Source: a virus
Length of the DNA stretch: 53,599 bases
Virus record (IMG/VR): IMGVR_UViG_3300044954_000264
Location: 1 to 53,599 of that record
Direction: 5' to 3' (one strand)
Under the pieces are notes generated by a model that had not been told where the DNA came from, made no database searches, and worked only from the letters and a program-made list of their open reading frames with translations. Of this stretch, positions 43,963 to 49,750 are shown in pieces (position 1 is the stretch's first letter; each line of letters opens with the position of its first letter). The position numbers and the translations under genes are program-made.

Positions 43963-44240
43963 GATGTATTTCGTCTCCTTTTGACTTTATGTAAAATTGG
44001 TGGCGACAAAGTTTGCAAAGATTTTTTTTGCTAGATGTAATCCTTGCGGCATTCGCCGAAATTTATTTTAAATTCGTCTCCCTTAATCCGAATTTCCCTT
44101 TAGTATTTATTTTTGGTAGCGCCCCGACAAGAATTATAGAGTTTTTTTATCCGTAATATGATGTAAACCCTATAGCATTCGGGACATTCTTACTATAGTG
44201 CCTGGTTAAATAGTTGTACACCACTCTTTTAATGTTTTTT
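43963..44240 (-). other. Gene-free region upstream of Ro60, possible structured RNA
   Basis: No plausible coding frame. It contains two inverted repeats: a 7-bp stem (AAATTCG 44070-44076 with CGAATTT 44089-44095) and a small hairpin (CGGC 44047-44050 with GCCG 44055-44058). On the minus strand there is also CCCGAATGC with a distant TCGGG partner. Bacterial Ro genes are often next to Y RNA genes, so a Y RNA-like transcript is possible here, but I cannot show the conserved Ro-binding element. Confidence 0.25.
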
Positions 44241-44312
44241 AGTTCCCAGAGGGAATCGAACCCTCCTAATCCGGTTTTAGAAGCCGTTGGCTCACCACTA
44301 GCCTATGGGAAC
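44241..44312 (-). tRNA. tRNA with apparent CTA anticodon (possible amber suppressor)
   Basis: 72 bases: acceptor GTTCCCA/TGGGAAC, D-stem GGCT/AGCC, T-arm GAGGG-TTCGATT-CCCTC. With standard numbering the anticodon loop is TTCTAAA, giving CTA, which reads UAG. The anticodon stem ACGGC/ACCGG has mismatches at its first and last pair, so a loop shift giving TCT (Arg) cannot be excluded. Confidence 0.6.
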
Positions 44313-44318
44313 GAACAA

Positions 44319-44651
44319 TTACCCTTTACCGGTAAATTGCCCTGCCAATTTTAAGCTGGATAAAAACTCCGAGGTCTTTAATCCGGGCTCAAATGCAATG
44401 GACGTTATGGAGTCTTCAAGGTAAGGTTCCTTAAAAATAGAGAACTTGATGTTCCTTGCTATAGCATCTAGTCTAAGTTGCACAAGCTCACTCTCATTTT
44501 TGCACCCAAGTATGACAATCGTGTTACTCGTCTTATACCACTCTTTTTCAATTTCAGGGTGATATTCGACGAATTCCCTAAAAGCATGGAGACTTTGGGC
44601 CATTTGAGAACCCGGGGAAAGGTCTTCCCTAACAACAACATATAATTTCAT
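44319..44651 (-). CDS. Peptidyl-tRNA hydrolase, Pth2-like
   Basis: 110 residues, the normal Pth2 size. LYVVVREDLSPGSQMAQSLH (N-terminal strand, 'R.DL..G...AQ..HA' signature), a central 'NTIVILGCKNESEL' and the C-terminal 'ITSIAFEPG' fit Pth2. The enzyme frees tRNA from stalled peptidyl-tRNA. The N-terminal Lys usual in the signature is replaced by Ser/Gln here. It lies directly beside the possible suppressor tRNA, which is a suggestive context. Its start overlaps the stop of the next gene (ATGA-type, 44648-44651). Confidence 0.75.
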   Translation of the reverse strand: MKLYVVVREDLSPGSQMAQSLHAFREFVEYHPEIEKEWYKTSNTIVILGCKNESELVQLRLDAIARNIKFSIFKEPYLEDSITSIAFEPGLKTSEFLSSLKLAGQFTGKG

Positions 44652-45079
44652 AGTTGTTTTACGCTCCTTTTGTTCTCATCCTTGGTAAGGAAAAATCTTT
44701 TTCCATCCACTATCCATTCTTTTAGATTTTCCTTAGTTATGAATTTTCCAACAGAATTATATTGGTAAATCAATATTAAATCGTGCAAGGCTCCAATGCT
44801 AATATACTCAACACCCCATGGAATTTTACCAAAATAATCTATAGCCTTCGACTTACTATTTTTCTCGATTTGTTTATAGTCCATACCTCTTAGAAATCCA
44901 TAGACAAGATTATAGTGTCTTGTATAAATTCCAAGGCGGATTTTCTCCTGGTGGACAGCTTGCTTTTTTTCCTTGACAAGCTTTCTTGCATTTTTTGTGA
45001 GCAATGCAGACTCTTCCGCGCATCCCTTGATTATGGCCTTAAGCGGACGTAGATTTTTTTTCGATTGCGGTCTAAACAT
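44648..45079 (-). CDS. Hypothetical basic protein beside Pth2
   Basis: 143 residues, Lys/Arg-rich and helical (KIRLGIYTRHYNLVYGFLRG; 'YISIGALHDLILIYQYNSVG'). GAGGAG lies about 10 bases before ATG. It overlaps the Pth2-like gene by 4 bases and is probably co-translated. No family recognised; its basic nature and neighbours would allow an RNA-binding role, but there is no direct evidence. Confidence 0.5.
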   Translation of the reverse strand: MFRPQSKKNLRPLKAIIKGCAEESALLTKNARKLVKEKKQAVHQEKIRLGIYTRHYNLVYGFLRGMDYKQIEKNSKSKAIDYFGKIPWGVEYISIGALHDLILIYQYNSVGKFITKENLKEWIVDGKRFFLTKDENKRSVKQL

Positions 45080-45116
45080 ATTTATTTTCTCCTCTTTGTA
45101 CTAAAACGAACTATTT

Positions 45117-45147
45117 CTAACGAATTATTGCCTAAAACTATCGTTAG
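45117..45147. promoter_or_regulatory. Inverted repeat in the intergenic region before 44648-45079
   Basis: CTAACGA (45117-45123) pairs with TCGTTAG (45141-45147) around a 17-base loop. It lies in the 151-base gap between the RNA ligase and the basic-protein gene, in the leader of the latter. It may be an operator or mRNA hairpin; nothing else is visible in the gap. Confidence 0.3.
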
Positions 45148-45230
45148 TAGAGGAGGACCGCGAGAAAAAATCTACCAAAAATGTATCATGCTACTTATCC
45201 TACAATTTATATTTTAGCTTGTACAGCCGA

Positions 45231-45845
45231 TTACAACAAATCTTCTAAAAGGTCATTTCTATGGCCGTAACGTTCTTTGACCTTATCAATCCACGCTTGA
45301 TTCTTAACCTTGAATAAAATAGGCAGGGACCACTTCTTGGGTGGGGCAGACTTGCAAACAACTCCCTCGAAAGAAGCCCCTGCGAATGTCCCGGATCTTA
45401 TTTGATTTTCTATTTCGTAGTTTATTTTCCCATAGTAAATAAACTTGGGGATTTCCACTCTTTCATAAAATGCCTTTAGGAATTGGCTTGGAGTTAAAAA
45501 CCCATTTTTAAAGACATCTACGTCAATAAGAACAACCCTATGCGTCTCTTTCTCGTGGAGGCCAGCAAAGGAATTTTGCCCAAGGAACTCAAAATAAGCT
45601 GTAATGCTTTCAAAATTATTTTCCTTGAAAATCCTAGAGAGAACAGCCTCCTGATTCCTAATCAGACTAATGGCCTCGCCAAACATAGGGTCGTCTTCCC
45701 CGAGAAGACGTTTCCTGGTGCCGAACTTATAGAACCCTCTCTTTGCGGACCACTCTGCCCTGATATTAGAGCCGTCAAGTTTCTCAAAGACATACACGTC
45801 GATATCTCTTTGTATTTGACTAGAAATTGTGGGATAGTGCTTCAT
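45231..45845 (-). CDS. RNA ligase
   Basis: 204 residues. VFEKLDGSN (about 20-28) is the ligase motif I with the nucleotide-binding Lys; 'AYFEFLGQNSFAG' (motif III region), 'FEGVVCKS' (motif IV) and ILFKVKNQAW (motif V) follow in order. The protein ends soon after motif V, so it is the small, single-domain type seen in phages. It joins 5'-phosphate to 3'-hydroxyl ends of RNA using ATP. With Ro60, Pth2, Thg1-like protein and tRNAs it points to repair of cleaved tRNAs, for example after host anticodon nuclease attack (inference). Confidence 0.88.
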   Translation of the reverse strand: MKHYPTISSQIQRDIDVYVFEKLDGSNIRAEWSAKRGFYKFGTRKRLLGEDDPMFGEAISLIRNQEAVLSRIFKENNFESITAYFEFLGQNSFAGLHEKETHRVVLIDVDVFKNGFLTPSQFLKAFYERVEIPKFIYYGKINYEIENQIRSGTFAGASFEGVVCKSAPPKKWSLPILFKVKNQAWIDKVKERYGHRNDLLEDLL

Positions 45846-46058
45846 TTATCTTCCAGAAGGACAATGCCAGGGCCTAAACTCAGAAGAACAGTTGGTTAAC
45901 TCTGGCGGGAATGCTCTATCTGTAACAGAACTTCTAGCGGGGGCAAGAACTCTTTGCGCCTGTGTAAAATTATAACTGCCAACAATAATGTTCCAGTCGG
46001 CACATCCAGCGGGCAAAACAAACAACAGCAAGCTGAATAGAAAAATAAGTTTTTTCAT
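45846..46058 (-). CDS. Small lipoprotein
   Basis: 70 residues from ATG 46058; longer in-frame readings run through tRNA and endonuclease sequence and are not credible. MKKLIFLFSLLLFVLPAGC is a lipoprotein signal with lipobox PAGC (Cys 19). The mature 52 residues are polar with two further Cys (NCSSEFRPWHC). Candidate roles are an outer-membrane spanin (Rz1-like) or superinfection protein, but neither the Pro content nor a partner proves it. The ATG lies right after the 3' half of an interrupted tRNA. Confidence 0.55.
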   Translation of the reverse strand: MKKLIFLFSLLLFVLPAGCADWNIIVGSYNFTQAQRVLAPARSSVTDRAFPPELTNCSSEFRPWHCPSGR

Positions 46059-46061
46059 AAA

Positions 46062-46096
46062 AGCGGGTGATGGGATTCGAACCCATGACGTTAAAG
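46062..46096 (-). tRNA. Interrupted tRNA, 3' half
   Basis: T-arm ATGGG-TTCGAAT-CCCAT, acceptor strand CACCCGC (46063-46069) and discriminator T. The matching 5' acceptor strand GCGGGTG is at 46762-46768, about 700 bases upstream on this strand, with an HNH endonuclease frame and an intact tRNA-Gly between. The halves resemble a glycine tRNA. Confidence 0.6.
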
Positions 46097-46723
46097 TTTT
46101 AATAGCCCATTGTCCAATTCGTAATGGTGGTTTGGACACAAAAAGACCAAATTGGTGAACACGTTTATTTCGGCCAGCGTTGCAGTTAAAGGAAAATTTG
46201 CAATTCCTATCTTGTGACAAACTTCAACATGGTTTGAATATTTACAAACCGCACACTCTCTTTTTGCGCCAGAATATTTCATCATTTTCTTGGCATAGTT
46301 TCTAACTGGTTGGTATGCATGTCTCGAACTCCACTTAACGGATTGCGCCAATATATCTTTTAAAGTGGTGATTTGCATTTTCTGAAGCACTTGTTTTTGC
46401 AGAGCAAAATTTAGACATGCACGACAAGAAAAATTTTTATACCCAATTAGCGGCACTCCACATTGGCAATAAGCTCTAGGTTTCCGAATCTGAATTTTTT
46501 TCTCGGCTGTTGTTTTATTAATAAAACGACACTTTTTCGTACAGAAACGAGTCCACTTCCCATGTTGTTTGTAAGATGAGAATTCTTTCTTGCAGCCTTC
46601 ACAGGACTCTATTTTTCCTATTCTTCTATCTTTAGAGCGAGGTAGCGGATTCGAACCGCTGTTGTCGGGATGGAAACCCGAAGCACAAACCTCTATACCA
46701 ACCTCGCTTATTTGATTGCTCAT
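46091..46723 (-). CDS. HNH endonuclease, start uncertain
   Basis: The frame runs 210 codons from ATG 46723, but the first ~30 codons coincide with the tRNA-Gly gene, and no ATG, GTG or TTG lies between that tRNA and the first conserved residues. Recognisable parts are an N-terminal zinc-finger-like region (CEGCKKEF...FCTKKC), a second Cys cluster (CQCGVPL...CRACL) and the HNH core (CAVCKYSNHVEVCHKIGI, 'NLVFLCPNHHYELDNG'). HNH homing enzymes are mobile. The gene's stop lies within the 3' half of an interrupted tRNA. It may be a recent insertion, with an unusual or lost start. Confidence 0.65.
   Translation of the reverse strand: MSNQISEVGIEVCASGFHPDNSGSNPLPRSKDRRIGKIESCEGCKKEFSSYKQHGKWTRFCTKKCRFINKTTAEKKIQIRKPRAYCQCGVPLIGYKNFSCRACLNFALQKQVLQKMQITTLKDILAQSVKWSSRHAYQPVRNYAKKMMKYSGAKRECAVCKYSNHVEVCHKIGIANFPLTATLAEINVFTNLVFLCPNHHYELDNGLLKL
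46636..46707 (-). tRNA. tRNA-Gly (anticodon TCC)
   Basis: 72 bases: acceptor GCGAGGT/ACCTCGC, D-stem GTAT/GTGC, anticodon stem TCGGG/CCCGA with loop TTTCCAT, T-arm AGCGG-TTCGAAT-CCGCT, discriminator T. It is intact and lies between the halves of another tRNA, within the 5' part of the HNH reading frame. Confidence 0.85.
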
Positions 46724-46734
46724 GGTAGTAAATA

Positions 46735-46768
46735 TATTCTTACCATTCTACCACTGAATTACACCCGC
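46735..46768 (-). tRNA. Interrupted tRNA, 5' half
   Basis: GCGGGTG acceptor strand (46762-46768), TA, D-stem ATTC/GAAT around loop AGTGGTA, then GGTAAG where the anticodon stem should begin. Continues with no acceptor partner nearby; its partner is at 46063-46069. The stop codon of the gene at 46759 lies inside it (TAA at positions 8-10 of the tRNA). Confidence 0.6.
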
Positions 46769-47670
46769 GCTTTAAGGAGAAGAAAATTTCTAAGATTATT
46801 GGATTCCTTACCAAGGAACACTTTATGATACACGTCTGGACTTATGTTGTCAAGTGCCTTTAGGGCGAAAGGAAGCCTTCTTGAATCCAACAGATTATTG
46901 TAGTAGCTCCTAACAATCAACATGAAGGAGTTTATTTCCGGGAAGGGAACGACAACCTGGCGTTCAAATCTAATAAATGCCTTCTGCTCATCTGTCCATG
47001 TCCAAGTGTCTTCGGAAACATATTTCAGATTTCTATTTACAAAGTTATTTGGCCTAAAGGAAACGCTTCCAACTCTTTGGACAGGTTCAGACAGCTTTAT
47101 TAGACCCTCAACCATCTTGTCGGGTCTTTGGATAACGAGATTTCCATTGCCTCTCTTGACATTTTTATGAATATAGTCAAAAGATTTTTCAAACGCCCAA
47201 TCTACGTTCCAGTCAGAGGGAGCACACAGATGAAGGAGAGTCGCCTCATCCTTGCCCGTTGCCGGGTCCCTGGTAATCACAGCAAAATCTTCTACCACGG
47301 AGGAGGCGAAGGTATCAAAGTCATCCACGGACGTTTTTAAGCCGTCTATAGGGATTTCCTTTGCAAGGAAATCAAGAATGGGTTTCATCTGCTTGTCTGT
47401 CAGCTTATTTTTGTACCATTCTCCCTGCGGAAGGGCATTCTTTACCATTATTTTGTTGATTAAGAAACTTTTGTAATCCTCTCCAAGCTGGAAATACCTG
47501 GCCCTTCCTCCAGATAACTGAGAAAGTCTGGTAGTCTTGGTAGAGGAAATCGGTATATCGCCATCCTGTAAAGGGAAATAGTCGAGGTAGTCAGAATCCA
47601 GCGGTTCTACAGTGGCACCAAATATTCTTTGGATAATGTCAGAAGTCATTACTGTTAACATATTCTTCAT
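46759..47670 (-). CDS. DUF3445-like protein (heme-dependent oxidative demethylase family)
   Basis: 303 residues. LLHLCAPSDWNVDWAFEKSF followed by 'DYIHKNV', then FIRFERQVVVPFPEINSFML with 'VRSYYNNLL' follow the DUF3445 layout ('PS.W....K.G....IH.PV', then 'RVERQTL.RLP.....F.IR.Y..PL'). Characterised members are heme-dependent oxidative N-demethylase subunits. The match is at pattern level only. The start may be 47670, 47661 or 47649 (all ATG). Its last codons and stop overlap the 5' half of an interrupted tRNA. An oxidoreductase on a phage would be an auxiliary metabolic gene. Confidence 0.5.
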   Translation of the reverse strand: MKNMLTVMTSDIIQRIFGATVEPLDSDYLDYFPLQDGDIPISSTKTTRLSQLSGGRARYFQLGEDYKSFLINKIMVKNALPQGEWYKNKLTDKQMKPILDFLAKEIPIDGLKTSVDDFDTFASSVVEDFAVITRDPATGKDEATLLHLCAPSDWNVDWAFEKSFDYIHKNVKRGNGNLVIQRPDKMVEGLIKLSEPVQRVGSVSFRPNNFVNRNLKYVSEDTWTWTDEQKAFIRFERQVVVPFPEINSFMLIVRSYYNNLLDSRRLPFALKALDNISPDVYHKVFLGKESNNLRNFLLLKARV

Positions 47671-47926
47671 CTGCCATCTGTTCCATGATTTCCTGACGAA
47701 GATGTTCTTTTTCTCTTCTTTTGGCCTTTATGTTCTTGGAGTCGGTTTTAATGGACTCAAGAACCCTGTCAACTGCCTTTTCAAAGGTTCCACCAGAAGC
47801 CTTATAGGTTTCTTTTTCATACCTAATTTGCACAAAGGCATTTTGCTTGCGGAGTTTTATTGTTATATCCGCTCCCCTGTCACTTAGGCTTTTAAGTCGT
47901 TCGTCCATATTCTTGTCTTTATCCAA
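47639..47926 (-). CDS. Small basic helical protein
   Basis: 95 residues, charged (KNMDERLKSLSDRGADITIK; 'VDRVLESIKTDSKNIKAKRR'), with no family recognised. It begins right after the tRNA-Thr gene (47928-48000), and its end overlaps the start of the DUF3445-like gene by 32 bases, indicating coupled translation if the longer start of the latter is used. Confidence 0.5.
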   Translation of the reverse strand: MDKDKNMDERLKSLSDRGADITIKLRKQNAFVQIRYEKETYKASGGTFEKAVDRVLESIKTDSKNIKAKRREKEHLRQEIMEQMADEEYVNSNDF

Positions 47927-47927
47927 A

Positions 47928-48000
47928 AGCCACCATCCAGAGTTGAACTGGAATCACACCCTTACCGAGGGCGTGTCTTAAACCATTAGACGATGGTGGC
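47928..48000 (-). tRNA. tRNA-Thr (anticodon GGT, unusual C33)
   Basis: 73 bases: acceptor GCCACCA/TGGTGGC, D-stem GTCT/AGAC, anticodon stem CGCCC/GGGTG with loop TCGGTAA, T-arm CCAG-type with TTCAACT. Position 33 is C instead of the near-universal U; otherwise the arm matches tRNA-Thr(GGT). Confidence 0.75.
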
Positions 48001-48006
48001 GTTGTG

Positions 48007-48284
48007 TTATTCTATCATTTTACCAAGGACGTGTTCCTTTTGAATTATAAAGTGTTCTTCTGCGCTTGAGTTGTTGCACTTGATTGGAATACCAAACATT
48101 TTTTGAAAAACGACTTTATCTCCTACGCATATTTTTCCACCAGCCCAAACACTTGGCCCCATTTCAATAACCAGGCCACAAATAATTTTTGTTCCGAGGA
48201 CTCCGGCCTTATTATTCCAGAGTCATTTTGGACAGGGATTTCCTTGGCTACTAAGATATAGTTGTATGTTGGATAAAAGCGCAT
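48007..48284 (-). CDS. groES: GroES-like co-chaperonin interrupted by a frameshift
   Basis: Two frames together give about 92 residues. Frame 1 from ATG 48284 encodes MRFYPTYNYILVAKEIPVQN and 'DSGIIRPESSEQK'; left alone it would end with TAG at 48123. A -1 shift at the five-A run (48186-48190) continues as IICGLVIEMGPSVWAGGKIC, 'VGDKVVFQKMFGIPIK' and 'FIIQKEHVLGKMIE', ending at TAA 48007. Both parts match GroES in order: the N-terminal strand, the GI..P mobile loop, then 'G.V...GP', 'VGD.V.F' and the C-terminal I-strand. It would partner the phage GroEL. A sequencing error, a real mutation or programmed slippage all fit. Confidence 0.65.
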
Positions 48285-48295
48285 ATTTGTTTCTA

Positions 48296-48367
<72 letters not shown>

Positions 48368-48374
48368 AATACTA

Positions 48375-48590
48375 TTATTTTGTGTTATCGGCAGAGTTTT
48401 GGATATTTTTCCACTTCTCATAAAGCTCAGAAAGAGGAACTTTCGCAGCCTTGGAAACAGGAATCCCGTCTAAACTTAGTCCCTGCCACCCGACTATAGA
48501 TGGCTTAGATTTTGCCTTACATTTTTCAATATGCTCAGCATTTGCCTTGGGATCTGCCTGGCAGGCATCACATTTAGAACATTGCCACAT
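48375..48590 (-). CDS. Small Cys-rich protein
   Basis: 71 residues. The N-terminal WQCSKCDACQADPKANAEHI with a further Cys (EKC) could hold one zinc ion (CxxCxxC...C). The rest is helical and basic (KAAKVPLSELYEKWKNI). It lies between two tRNA genes, with a tRNA fragment immediately upstream. Family not recognised; the short Cys cluster is reminiscent of nucleic-acid-binding or zinc-ribbon proteins. Confidence 0.5.
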   Translation of the reverse strand: MWQCSKCDACQADPKANAEHIEKCKAKSKPSIVGWQGLSLDGIPVSKAAKVPLSELYEKWKNIQNSADNTK

Positions 48591-48598
48591 TATCTTTA

Positions 48599-48630
48599 CG
48601 TCCCTAGCAAGACTCGAACTTGCAATTATT
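48599..48630 (-). pseudogene. tRNA 3' fragment
   Basis: T-arm GCAAG-TTCGAGT-CTTGC and acceptor strand TAGGGAC with discriminator G, but no 5' half: the adjacent upstream sequence is the intact tRNA-Arg(CCT). It is probably a remnant left by deletion or recombination in the tRNA cluster. Confidence 0.6.
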
Positions 48631-48633
48631 TAA

Positions 48634-48706
48634 CAGGCCCACCAGGATTCGAACCTGGAATTGAAACTTAGGAGATTTCCGTGATTTTCCCTTTCACCAT
48701 GAGCCC
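48634..48706 (-). tRNA. tRNA-Arg (anticodon CCT)
   Basis: 73 bases: acceptor GGGCTCA/TGGGCCT (two G-U pairs), D-stem GTGA/TCAC, anticodon stem GAAAT/GTTTC with loop CTCCTAA, T-arm CCAGG-TTCGAAT-CCTGG, discriminator G. Confidence 0.85.
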
Positions 48707-48725
48707 AAAGTTCTTTTTTTTGTAG

Positions 48726-48805
48726 CACTTCCGGTTGGAGTCGAACCAACATTTTCAGATCCTTTTACGGATAACAGCTTAGAAGGCTGCCTCGTCTACG
48801 GAAGC
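48726..48805 (-). tRNA. Atypical tRNA (apparent TCT anticodon) with no D-arm
   Basis: 80 bases: acceptor GCTTCCG/CGGAAGT, only eight bases (TAGACGAG) before the anticodon stem GCAGC/GCTGT with loop CTTCTAA, then a 23-base variable region that can form ATCC/GGAT, and T-arm GTTGG-TTCGACT-CCAAC. Missing D-arm plus long variable arm is unusual; it may be a degenerate Leu- or Ser-type tRNA. Confidence 0.6.
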
Positions 48806-48814
48806 AAAGGAACT

Positions 48815-49051
48815 TTATTTTTCGTCTTTCTCGTCGTAATTATCAACCCACTCTACATCTGTCGCACCAGAGTGACCATGAATTTCAAGAAAGCTTGCAA
48901 TGGTATCGTGAAATTCCATACTTGAGGGCTTGTTAGGGACTCTCCATCTTACCACAACACTGCCGTCTGTAAACTTACAACCTTCTGCGACATAACCGTT
49001 TCCAGAGATGCCAGAAATATCCTGTTTACGAACTACATGAAAGCGTTTCAT
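48815..49051 (-). CDS. Small conserved-type protein (GNGYVAEG motif)
   Basis: 78 residues. RFHVVRKQDISGISGNGYVA followed by 'EGCKFTDGSVVVRW' and 'IHGHSGATDVEWVD' matches a small protein family I have seen in bacteria and phages (SGTGxVAEGxEF...HGHxGxTxxxW), whose function is unknown. It is beta-rich and acidic at the C-terminus. It lies between an atypical tRNA and a very small membrane-protein frame, within the tRNA cluster. Confidence 0.65.
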   Translation of the reverse strand: MKRFHVVRKQDISGISGNGYVAEGCKFTDGSVVVRWRVPNKPSSMEFHDTIASFLEIHGHSGATDVEWVDNYDEKDEK

Positions 49052-49059
49052 GGTCTTAA

Positions 49060-49161
49060 TTATTTGCCTCTCTTCGACAACACTAACTTAACATCATTCC
49101 TTAGGCAGTCAAGCCAAAAGACTAATCCTAAAATAAGTACCATTAAAATTCCGAGTGTCAT
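49060..49161 (-). CDS. Very small membrane protein
   Basis: 33 residues: MTLGILMVLILGLVFWLDCL followed by a basic tail (RNDVKLVLSKRGK). The first ~18 residues form one membrane helix, with the basic end predicted in the cytoplasm. It ends 9 bases before the start of the following gene. The ribosome site is weak. Short one-helix proteins are frequent in phage accessory regions; function is unknown, and it could be a chance frame. Confidence 0.4.
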   Translation of the reverse strand: MTLGILMVLILGLVFWLDCLRNDVKLVLSKRGK

Positions 49162-49179
49162 ATGTATTTGTTTTTATTA

Positions 49180-49272
49180 CGGAAGACAGAGGGCTCGAAC
49201 CCCATACCCCTTTACAGAGGCACCACTTGTTTAGCAAACAAGGCTCGTCACCAAGAGACGAGATTATCTTCC
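49180..49272 (-). tRNA. tRNA-Ser (anticodon GCT)
   Basis: 93 bases: acceptor GGAAGAT/GTCTTCC, anticodon stem CTTGT/ACAAG with loop TTGCTAA, long variable arm as expected for serine tRNAs, T-arm with TTCGAGC, discriminator G. Confidence 0.88.
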
Positions 49273-49278
49273 AAGATA

Positions 49279-49473
49279 TTATCCGATATTTACTTCAGAG
49301 ACAATTCCATTTTTATCCACTTTGAAGGAAAGTCTGTTTGGTACAAAAACGGAAGAAACCACCATTCCAGGAAGGATAACAATAAATCCATTTTTCTTAG
49401 CAAGATTAATTGCGCTTTTTTCTTTCATTCCAATTAATTTGAAAACGTTAAAAGATTTCTTATTGTTTTTCAT
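49279..49473 (-). CDS. Small protein resembling I78-type protease inhibitors
   Basis: 64 residues. LIGMKEKSAINLAKKNGFIV followed by 'VPNRLSFKVDKNGIVSEVNIG' follows the inhibitor I78 pattern ('G....A...A...G..V' then '.RL...VD..G.V..V..G'). That family blocks serine proteases with a short loop. There is no signal peptide here, so an intracellular target would be implied. The match is at pattern level. The gene sits between two tRNA-Ser genes. Confidence 0.5.
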   Translation of the reverse strand: MKNNKKSFNVFKLIGMKEKSAINLAKKNGFIVILPGMVVSSVFVPNRLSFKVDKNGIVSEVNIG

Positions 49474-49485
49474 TTGTGTCCTTGA

Positions 49486-49571
49486 CGGTGAGCACTGGTC
49501 TCGATCCAGATAGAGTTGCCCCTACGACTAACTTTCCAGGATAGCCCGACACCCCGGCCGGTTTACTCACC
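49486..49571 (-). tRNA. tRNA-Ser (anticodon GGA)
   Basis: 86 bases: acceptor GGTGAGT/GCTCACC, anticodon stem CTATC/GTTAG (one T-T mismatch) with loop CTGGAAA, long variable arm (GTAGGGGCAACTCTAT), T-loop ATCGAGA with A54 in place of T. Discriminator G as in serine tRNAs. Confidence 0.8.
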
Positions 49572-49576
49572 ATTTA

Positions 49577-49747
49577 TTATTTTCTTAAGTTTTTTCTGGT
49601 TAAAAATAGAACAACTGCTCCTTTTACCATCGTCTTTATTCTATTGAACACAGGTTTTCTATTTTCAATATCCTTTAGATATTCAACAACCTCTTCTCTT
49701 AGTTTGTTGCGCCAAAGCCCAAAAGTTTTACCTTGAACTATTTTCAT
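49577..49747 (-). CDS. Small basic protein with hydrophobic segment
   Basis: 56 residues from ATG 49747; a longer in-frame reading to 49789 would enter the next tRNA gene. The protein is Lys/Arg-rich (LWRNKLREEVVEYLKDIENR) with a hydrophobic stretch near the end (MVKGAVVLFLT). It lies between two tRNA-Ser genes, and no family is recognised. It could be chance, but the tight fit between tRNAs favours a real gene. Confidence 0.4.
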   Translation of the reverse strand: MKIVQGKTFGLWRNKLREEVVEYLKDIENRKPVFNRIKTMVKGAVVLFLTRKNLRK

Positions 49748-49750
49748 ATA

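Noticed and set aside
46096-46735. Group I intron in the interrupted tRNA
   Set aside because: The interval is almost filled by an intact tRNA-Gly and the HNH frame, leaving no room for an intron core, and the anticodon-stem halves do not pair well.
48934-48940. TAGGGAC as the missing partner of the tRNA 3' fragment
   Set aside because: It lies within a coding gene and is not followed by a D-arm.
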